NCBI RefSeq assembly: GCF_000373565.1
Contig: NZ_KB891804.1
Coordinates: 62,001-126,000, forward strand
Reading direction: 5' to 3'
Source of the DNA: Streptomyces sp. HmicA12
GTDB lineage: Bacteria; Actinomycetota; Actinomycetes; Streptomycetales; Streptomycetaceae
Length of the DNA stretch: 64,000 bases
The notes beneath the pieces were generated by a model. It was not told the origin of the DNA. It searched no databases and worked only from the letters and a program-made list of their open reading frames with translations. The position numbers and the translations under genes are program-made. The stretch's first letter is position 1; every line of letters begins with the position of its first letter. This document shows, piece after piece, positions 58,643-64,000 of this stretch.

Positions 58643-59485
58643 CTACGGGATCGGTACGGCGGTCCCGCTCACCCGCACCCGGGCGTCGCCGTCCCGCAGC
58701 GTCACCGTGAGCTCGCCGGGGCGGCCCATGTCGGCGCCCTGGTGCAGAGTGAGGACGGACTCGGCCGGCACGAGGCCGAGCTCCCGCAGGTACGCCCCGA
58801 ACGCCGCGGCCGCCGCGCCCGTCGCCGGGTCCTCGACCACGCCGCCCACCGGGAACGGGTCGCGGACGTGGAAGGTGAACTCGCTCTCCCGCCAAGCCAG
58901 TTGGACGGTGGTGAGATCGAGCCGGTGCATCAGCGCGGTCAGCCGGTCGAAGTCGTACGCCAGGTCGGCGAGGCGCTCCCTGCTCGTGGCGGCGAGGACG
59001 AGGTGCCGGGCGCCCGCGTAGGCGACGCGGGGCGGGAACGCGGGGTCGAGGTCGGCGGCCGGCCAGTCCAGCGCGGCGAGCGCCTCGGCGAGGTCCTCGT
59101 CCCGTACGTCCGCCACGTGCGGCTCGACACTGGTCAGCGTCGCGCGCAGGGCCTCGCCCGGGCCGCCGCTGACGGTGACCGGGACCTCGCCGGCCGGGGT
59201 GCGGAACAGGTAGTCGCCGGTTCCGTGCCGCTCCGCCAGCGCCACCGCGGTCGCCACGGTGGCGTGCCCGCAGAAGCTGACCTCGGCCTTCGGGCTGAAG
59301 AACCGCAGGTTGTACGTACGCTCGCCCGGCCCCGGGGTCAGGAACGCGGACTCGCTGTAGCCCAGGTCGGCGGCGATCTTCAGCATGGCGTCGTCGTCGA
59401 GGGCGGAGGCGTCCAGGACGATCCCGGCGGGGTTGCCGCCGGCGGGGGTGGTGGTGAACGCGGTGTAGCGCAGCGGGGTCGTCAT
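58643..59485 (-). CDS. PhzF-family isomerase/epimerase-like protein
   Basis: A 280-residue PhzF-family protein with the twin-domain diaminopimelate-epimerase fold. [16 protein letters not shown] opens it, the active-site Glu is in [12 protein letters not shown], and [13 protein letters not shown] and [17 protein letters not shown] are the two other signatures. PhzF itself isomerises DHHA in phenazine synthesis, but most homologues have unknown substrates, and there are no phenazine genes here. It starts at ATG 59485 and follows the pseudogene by 3 bases, convergent with it. Confidence 0.9.
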   Translation of the reverse strand: MTTPLRYTAFTTTPAGGNPAGIVLDASALDDDAMLKIAADLGYSESAFLTPGPGERTYNLRFFSPKAEVSFCGHATVATAVALAERHGTGDYLFRTPAGEVPVTVSGGPGEALRATLTSVEPHVADVRDEDLAEALAALDWPAADLDPAFPPRVAYAGARHLVLAATSRERLADLAYDFDRLTALMHRLDLTTVQLAWRESEFTFHVRDPFPVGGVVEDPATGAAAAAFGAYLRELGLVPAESVLTLHQGADMGRPGELTVTLRDGDARVRVSGTAVPIP

Positions 59486-59591
59486 GGGGGCATTGTCGCC
59501 TTCGGCGGCCCTGGGCGCGTGGGCGGGTGCGCGTCCGGTGGAGGCTGGGCCGCCCGGGGAAGGCTGCGCGAGAAGCCCCGCACCCGAACGG

Positions 59592-60359
59592 TCACCCCCG
59601 CCCCACGTACGGCATGTTCGTGGCGAGCACCGTCGCGAACTGCACGTTCGCCTCCAGGGGAAGCTCCGCCATGTGCCGCACCGTCCGCGCCACGTCGGAG
59701 ACGTCCATCACCGGCTCCGCCGCCAGCTCCCCGTTCGCCTGCAGGATCCCGGCCTGCATGCGCTCGGTCATGTCCGTCGCCGCGTTCCCGATGTCGATCT
59801 GGCCGCAGGCGATGCGGTACGGGCGGCCGTCCAGGGAGAGGGACTTGGTCAGGCCCGTCATCGCGTGCTTCGTCGCCGTGTACGCGATCGAGTGCGGGCG
59901 CGGCGTGTGCGCGGAGATGGAGCCGTTGTTGATGATCCGGCCGCCCTGCGGATCCTGCTCCTTCATCAGCCGGAACGCGGCCTGCGCGCACAGGAACGCC
60001 CCGTTGAGGTTGGTGTCGACGACGTGCCGCCAGGCGTCGTAGGACAGCTCCTCGACGGGGACGCCGCCGGGGCCGAACGTCCCCGCGTTGTTGAAGAGCA
60101 GGCCGAGCCGCCCGAACCGCTCGCGCACCGCGGCGAACAGGGCCGCCACGTCGTCGGGGGACGCCACGTCGGTCCGTACGGCGAGGGAGTCCGTGCCCGG
60201 GGCGAGCGCCGCCGTCTCCTCCAGCGTCTCCGTGCGGCGGCCCGCCAGAGCCACCCGCCAGCCCGCGCCCAGCAGTTCCAGGGCGACGGCCCGGCCGATG
60301 CCGGAACCGGCGCCGGTGACCACGGCCGTCCGCGTCGTTGAGATGTGCTGATCGTCCAT
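59592..60359 (-). CDS. Short-chain dehydrogenase/reductase
   Basis: A 255-residue classical SDR. The nucleotide motif is VTGAGSGIG (residues 14-22), followed by GRRTE, the NNAG motif LFNNAG, then a catalytic Ser in [11 protein letters not shown] with YTATK as Tyr and Lys. The substrate is unknown. It starts at ATG 60359 and is divergent from the phosphatase PhoD across about 130 bases that hold a TCAG-type inverted repeat. It is not linked to an obvious pathway. Confidence 0.9.
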   Translation of the reverse strand: MDDQHISTTRTAVVTGAGSGIGRAVALELLGAGWRVALAGRRTETLEETAALAPGTDSLAVRTDVASPDDVAALFAAVRERFGRLGLLFNNAGTFGPGGVPVEELSYDAWRHVVDTNLNGAFLCAQAAFRLMKEQDPQGGRIINNGSISAHTPRPHSIAYTATKHAMTGLTKSLSLDGRPYRIACGQIDIGNAATDMTERMQAGILQANGELAAEPVMDVSDVARTVRHMAELPLEANVQFATVLATNMPYVGRG

Positions 60360-60460
60360 GGGGGCGCAGCGTACGGGGCACCGCCCACCCGGAGGTCACC
60401 GATCCGCCATGTGGCTGTTGTGTACGCGACAGTCGGAGGTCGTCCCGCGGCACTCCAATT

Positions 60461-60483
60461 CCCCTGACACCAGACGTCAGGGG
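60461..60483. promoter_or_regulatory. Inverted repeat upstream of the phoD gene
   Basis: CCCCTGAC and GTCAGGGG are perfect 8-bp arms with a 7-base spacer. The right arm runs into GGGGAGGGG, the ribosome-binding site for ATG 60493. It could regulate translation or act as an operator. The spacer differs from the TCTGAC-N5 motif elsewhere, so it is kept separate. Confidence 0.5.
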
Positions 60484-60492
60484 AGGGGCTCC

Positions 60493-62124
60493 ATGTCGCA
60501 CACACCGCAGCACACACCCGAACTACGCGCCGCCGGCCAGTACTTGGCCCGACGCCGCTTCCTCACTGTCACGGGCGCCGCCGCCGCGCTAGCCTTCAGT
60601 GTGAACCTGCCCGTGGCCGGTACCGCGGCCGCCGCCGAGCTGGACGCGGCGAAGATCACCGCCGATCCCTTCACGCTCGGCGTCGCCTCCGGTGACCCGC
60701 TGCCCGACTCCGTGCTGCTGTGGACGCGCCTCGCCCCCACCCCCTACGAGGCGGGCGGCGGACTGCCCGCCGAGCGCGTCGAGGTGGCGTGGGAGCTCGC
60801 CCTCGACGAGCGGTTCCGCCGGATCATCAGACGCGGCACCACCACCGCGCACCCCGAGTTCAACCACAGCGTGCACGTCGAGGTCGGCCACCTGCCGCCC
60901 GGCCGGGTCTTCCACTACCGCTTCCGCGTGGGCAGCCACGTCAGCGAGACCGGCCGCACCCGCACCGCGCCCGCCGCGTCGCAGCGCCACGTCCCGGCAC
61001 TCACCCTGGCCGCCGTCTCCTGCCAGGCGTACCACGACGGCTACTTCACCGCGTACAAGCACCTCGCCGAGGACGACGTCGACGTCGTCCTCCACCTCGG
61101 CGACTACCTCTACGAGTACGCGGTCAACTCCGTCGGCGGCGCCCGCACGTACACGGACCGGGTCCTGCCCGACGTGTTCAACCGCGAGACCGTGACCCTC
61201 GACGACTACCGGCTGCGCTACGCCCTCTACAAGAGCGACCCGGACCTGCGGGCCGCGCACGCCGCGCACCCCTTCGTCGTCACCTGGGACGACCACGAGA
61301 CCGAGAACAACTACGCCGACGACACCTCCGAGAACGACGACCCGCCGGCCGAGTTCCTGCTGCGGCGCGCCTCCGCCTACCGCGCGTACTGGGAGAACCA
61401 GCCGCTGCGCCGCCCGCAGCTGCCGCACGGCCCCGACGCCCAGCTCTACCGGCGCCTGCAGTGGGGCCGCCTCGCCCAGTTCGACATCCTGGACACCCGC
61501 CAGTACCGCACCAACCAGGCCAACGGTGACGGCTGGAAGTCCCCGACCCCCGAGTCCGAGGCCGCCTCGCAGACGCTGCCCGGCTTCACCCAGGAGCGCT
61601 GGCTGATCGACGGCTGGCGGCGCTCCCGCGCGCTGTGGAACGTGGTGCCGCAGCAGGTCACCTTCGGGCGCCGCAACAACCCCGACGGCACGGACACCCT
61701 CTCCATGGACTCCTGGGACGGCTACCCGGCCTCCCGCGAGCGGCTCCTCCAGGGCGCCAGGTCCGCCCACGTCGAGAACCTCATGGTCCTCACCGGTGAC
61801 GTGCACGTCTCCTACGCCATGGACATCAAGCGGGACGCCGCCGACGCGGACTCGGCCACCGTCGGCACGGAGATCGTCACCACCTCGATCACCAGCGGCA
61901 AGGACGGCTCCGCGAAGCCGTCCAACTGGGCCGCCTACCTCGCCCGCAACCCGCACATGAAGCACTACAACGGGCAACGGGGTTACGTCACCGTGGAGCT
62001 GGGCGAGCGCGAGGCCCGGGCCGACTTCAAGACGGTCTCCGCGGTGACCGTCCCGGGGGCGCCGATCACCACGGCGGCGTCGTTCGTCACCGCCGTGGGC
62101 GACCAGGGGCTCCGCCCGGCGTAG
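60493..62124 (+). CDS. phoD: PhoD-type secreted alkaline phosphatase / phosphodiesterase
   Basis: A 543-residue protein. The N-terminus carries a Tat signal, ARRRFLTVTGAAAALAFSV, typical of PhoD. The metallophosphatase core holds VVLHLGDYLYEY, FVVTWDDHETENNYADD and LTGDVHVSYAM, the motifs that bind iron and calcium. PhoD proteins release phosphate from phosphomono- and diesters outside the cell and are usually induced at low phosphate through PhoP. I did not see a clear PHO box. ATG 60493 has GGGGAGGGG 6 bases upstream. Confidence 0.93.
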   Translation: MSHTPQHTPELRAAGQYLARRRFLTVTGAAAALAFSVNLPVAGTAAAAELDAAKITADPFTLGVASGDPLPDSVLLWTRLAPTPYEAGGGLPAERVEVAWELALDERFRRIIRRGTTTAHPEFNHSVHVEVGHLPPGRVFHYRFRVGSHVSETGRTRTAPAASQRHVPALTLAAVSCQAYHDGYFTAYKHLAEDDVDVVLHLGDYLYEYAVNSVGGARTYTDRVLPDVFNRETVTLDDYRLRYALYKSDPDLRAAHAAHPFVVTWDDHETENNYADDTSENDDPPAEFLLRRASAYRAYWENQPLRRPQLPHGPDAQLYRRLQWGRLAQFDILDTRQYRTNQANGDGWKSPTPESEAASQTLPGFTQERWLIDGWRRSRALWNVVPQQVTFGRRNNPDGTDTLSMDSWDGYPASRERLLQGARSAHVENLMVLTGDVHVSYAMDIKRDAADADSATVGTEIVTTSITSGKDGSAKPSNWAAYLARNPHMKHYNGQRGYVTVELGEREARADFKTVSAVTVPGAPITTAASFVTAVGDQGLRPA

Positions 62125-62194
62125 GGTCCCGGATCCTCGTCTGCCGCGGTCGGTTCGTTGCCGGGTGCGCGTGGCCGGTGGCTGGTCGCGCAGT

Positions 62195-62246
62195 TCCCCG
62201 CGCCCCTGAAGGCATGCGCTGCGCGCAGCCTTCAGGGGCGCGGGGA
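62195..62246. repeat. Streptomyces-type hairpin repeat, 18-bp stem
   Basis: The stem arms 62195-62212 and 62229-62246 are perfect 18-bp reverse complements with a 16-base loop. The left side belongs to the same CGCGCAGTTCCCCGCGCCCC unit seen at 11058 and 19529. It lies between convergent phoD and Gfo/Idh/MocA genes, so it is in terminator position. Confidence 0.75.
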
Positions 62247-62253
62247 CGAGACC

Positions 62254-63252
62254 TCACCCCTCCCCGGGATACCGCACCCCCACAGCCCCCCGCACCCGGT
62301 CCAGGGTGCGCATCACGCCCAGGGAACCGTCCAGCGGCACCAGCGGGGACTCCGTGTCGCCCGCCCGCAGGCGGCCCATCACCTCGAGCGCCTCGTGCCG
62401 CATCGAGCCCCGGGGCCCGTCCCCCGGCGCCAGGGTGAACTCCTCGGGCTCCCGCCCGTCCCGGTGCAGCACGAACCGTTCCGGATGGAAGAACCCGTCG
62501 GGGACGTCGATCCGCCCCGCCGATCCCGTCACCGAGGCCGTCACCCCCGTACCGGCGTTGATCGCGCAGTGCAGCAGCCCCCGCGCCCCGTTCGCCCAGG
62601 ACAGCAGCATCCCGGTCTGGAGGTCGACCCCCTCGTCCGACAGCTGCGCGGACGCGGTGACCTGCTCCGGCTCCCCGAGCAGCAGGTGCGCGAAGGACAC
62701 GGGGTACACCCCGAGGTCGAGCAGCGCGCCGCCGCCCTGCGCGGGATCCCGCAGCCGGTGCGAGGGCGGGAAGGGCCCGGCGAGCCCGAAGTCGGCCTGG
62801 ACGGTCCGCACCTCACCGATCGCGCCGTCGTCGACCAGCGCCTTCAGCCGCCGGATCAGCGGATGGCAGTACATCCACATGGCCTCCATCAGGAAGAGGC
62901 CCTTCGAACGCGCCAGCGAGACCAGCTCCCCGGCCTCCCGCGCGTTCAGGGCGAACGCCTTCTCGCACAGCACCGCACGCCCCGCCTCCAGACAGAGCCC
63001 GGCGGCCTGCCGGTGCGCCGAGTGCGGGGTCGCCACGTACACCACGTCGACCTCCTCGTCCGCCGCGAGCGAGGCCCAGTCGCCGTACGCCCGCCCGATC
63101 CCGAACCGCTCCGCGAACGCCTTCGCCGACGCGTCCGAGCGGGACGCCACCGCCACCACCTCGGCGTCCGGCAGATCGAGCAGATCCGCCGTGAACGACG
63201 CGGCGATGCCACCCGTCGCGAGAATTCCCCACCGCACACGCTCCGCTGCCAT
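62254..63252 (-). CDS. Gfo/Idh/MocA-family oxidoreductase
   Basis: A 332-residue NAD(P)-dependent enzyme. The Rossmann motif is WGILATGGIA at the start, followed by VVYVATPHSAHRQAAGLCLEAGRAVLCEKAFALN, in which the EK pair is characteristic. The C-terminal domain is the usual beta-sheet with LLDLGVYPVSFAHLLLG. It acts on a sugar or cyclitol; the substrate is unknown. ATG 63252 is used, since the frame beyond it runs antisense to the MFS gene. Confidence 0.9.
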   Translation of the reverse strand: MAAERVRWGILATGGIAASFTADLLDLPDAEVVAVASRSDASAKAFAERFGIGRAYGDWASLAADEEVDVVYVATPHSAHRQAAGLCLEAGRAVLCEKAFALNAREAGELVSLARSKGLFLMEAMWMYCHPLIRRLKALVDDGAIGEVRTVQADFGLAGPFPPSHRLRDPAQGGGALLDLGVYPVSFAHLLLGEPEQVTASAQLSDEGVDLQTGMLLSWANGARGLLHCAINAGTGVTASVTGSAGRIDVPDGFFHPERFVLHRDGREPEEFTLAPGDGPRGSMRHEALEVMGRLRAGDTESPLVPLDGSLGVMRTLDRVRGAVGVRYPGEG

Positions 63253-63334
63253 CTCTTGCCACCCCAGTTGGTCTCGACCACTCCACCGAGCTGAGAGCAT
63301 AGGTAATCGCACGTACGGCCGGGAGGGAGTCAGG

Positions 63335-64000
63335 ATGACGGACAGCGGAAGCAGAGTGGTGCGACGGGCCACGGAGCCGGTCGCCTCCCCAACCTCCGCA
63401 CCGCGGGCGCCCGTTCGCGCCGGACGCACGAGTCTCCTCGTCACCCTGGTCCTGGGCGGCCTGACCGCCGTGCCGGCGCTGTCCATGGACATGTACCTCC
63501 CGGCGCTCCCGGAGGTCACCGACGTCCTGCACACCTCCGCCGCCACCGCCCAGCTGACCCTCACCGCGTGCCTGACCGGCATGGCGCTCGGGCAGCTGGT
63601 GGTCGGCCCGATGAGCGACCGGTGGGGCCGGCGGCGGCCGCTGCTCATCGGCCTGTTCGTGTACGTAGCCGCCACCGCGATCTGTGCGTTCGCCCCGAGC
63701 GCCGCCCTGCTCATCGCCTTCCGGCTGCTCCAGGGACTCGCCGGTTCGGCCGGGATCGTGATCGCCCGCGCCGTCGTCCGCGACCTCTACGACGGCGTCG
63801 CCATGGCCCGCTTCTTCTCCACCCTGATGCTGATCTCCGGCGTCGCCCCGATCGTCGCGCCCCTCATCGGCGGCCAGGTCCTGCGCGTCACCGACTGGCG
63901 CGGCGTCTTCGTCGTCCTCACCGTCATCGGCGTCGCCCTCACCGCGCTGGTGTGGAAGAGCCTGCCGGAGACCCTGGCGCCCGAGCGGCGGCACAGCGGC
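63335..64000 (+). CDS. Multidrug MFS exporter, Bcr/CflA type (cut by window end)
   Basis: The first 222 codons are visible. After a short Arg/Pro-rich tail, TM1 carries LGGLTAVPALSMDMYLPALPEV, the Bcr/CflA hallmark with its membrane Asp, and TM2/3 GQLVVGPMSDRWGRRRPLL. The RLLQGLAGSAGIVIARAVVRDL block is TM4/5. It exports drugs or biosynthetic products by proton exchange. The ATG at 63335 follows GGAGGGAGTCAGG. The C-terminus lies beyond the window, so the length is unknown. Confidence 0.9.
   Translation, partial: MTDSGSRVVRRATEPVASPTSAPRAPVRAGRTSLLVTLVLGGLTAVPALSMDMYLPALPEVTDVLHTSAATAQLTLTACLTGMALGQLVVGPMSDRWGRRRPLLIGLFVYVAATAICAFAPSAALLIAFRLLQGLAGSAGIVIARAVVRDLYDGVAMARFFSTLMLISGVAPIVAPLIGGQVLRVTDWRGVFVVLTVIGVALTALVWKSLPETLAPERRHSG

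Noticed and set aside
60461..60483. Fifth copy of the TCTGAC operator
   Set aside because: The arms share GAC/GTC but the spacer is 7 rather than 5 and the outer bases differ. Kept as a separate inverted repeat.
1..64000. tRNA genes, IS elements, integrases, attachment sites
   Set aside because: I looked for TTCGANNC arms, transposase DDE or HUH motifs, and integrase R-H-R-Y signatures and found none.

Overview
The window is high-GC actinobacterial chromosome and almost certainly comes from a Streptomyces. The evidence is the codon bias, the frequent GTG starts, a class A RNase P RNA, DmdR/IdeR-type iron boxes, DUF5336 and HtaA proteins, a LAXTG-type sorting signal, and many copies of the short intergenic hairpin unit (GCGCGGGGAACTGCGCG and its reverse complement) common in Streptomyces. 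I saw no phage, plasmid, IS or CRISPR features and no tRNA. It reads as an ordinary chromosome arm or core-flank region.

Bases 1-8 kb hold the end of an aldehyde dehydrogenase with a P450-type ferredoxin, a TPR protein, a KstR-like TetR regulator, and a divergent three-gene operon (GT4 glycosyltransferase, methyltransferase, terpenoid-cyclase-fold protein). An exact KstR box lies between the last two. Small membrane or lipoproteins and an Rv3520c-like F420 oxidoreductase follow. Bases 8-17 kb carry cell-envelope and unrelated genes: DUF5336, amidase, methyltransferase, GtrA, a TetR/GNAT pair, an MpaB-type oxygenase, and an MFS exporter with a fused C-terminal domain.

Bases 17-35 kb are rich in acyl-CoA and steroid-type catabolism: a fused double acyl-CoA dehydrogenase, a gcdR-gcdG-gcdH-like glutarate set, an SCP-x-type thiolase, a secreted lipase, an MFS pump, a frameshifted MarR gene, an ABC/two-component operon, and an operon of ChsH3-like hydratase, zinc alcohol dehydrogenase and SDR. 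Two operator types recur at these catabolic genes: the KstR box TNNAACNNGTTNNA (2386, 17148, and a one-mismatch copy at 31886) and an inverted repeat TCTGAC-N5-GTCAGA (8163, 17113, 23169, 31804). Two promoters carry both.

Bases 35-49 kb are housekeeping and regulatory: a siderophore-binding protein under an iron box; a Nif3 / zinc-ribbon / phosphatase operon in which the phosphatase lacks the RNase HI domain of its S. coelicolor relative; KDPG aldolase; YaaA; an RNB nuclease; MerR and TetR genes with readable promoters; a Uma2 protein; and rnpB. Bases 49-55 kb form a heme-uptake locus: hmuTUV on one strand and two HtaA surface proteins on the other, with an iron box between them. Bases 55-64 kb carry a GT2, a MazG-MOSC fusion, DoxX, an NTF2-like protein, an aldo/keto reductase pseudogene, PhzF, an SDR, a PhoD phosphatase, a Gfo/Idh/MocA oxidoreductase and the start of a Bcr/CflA-type exporter.

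All assignments were made by eye from sequence and remembered family motifs. No database search was run.
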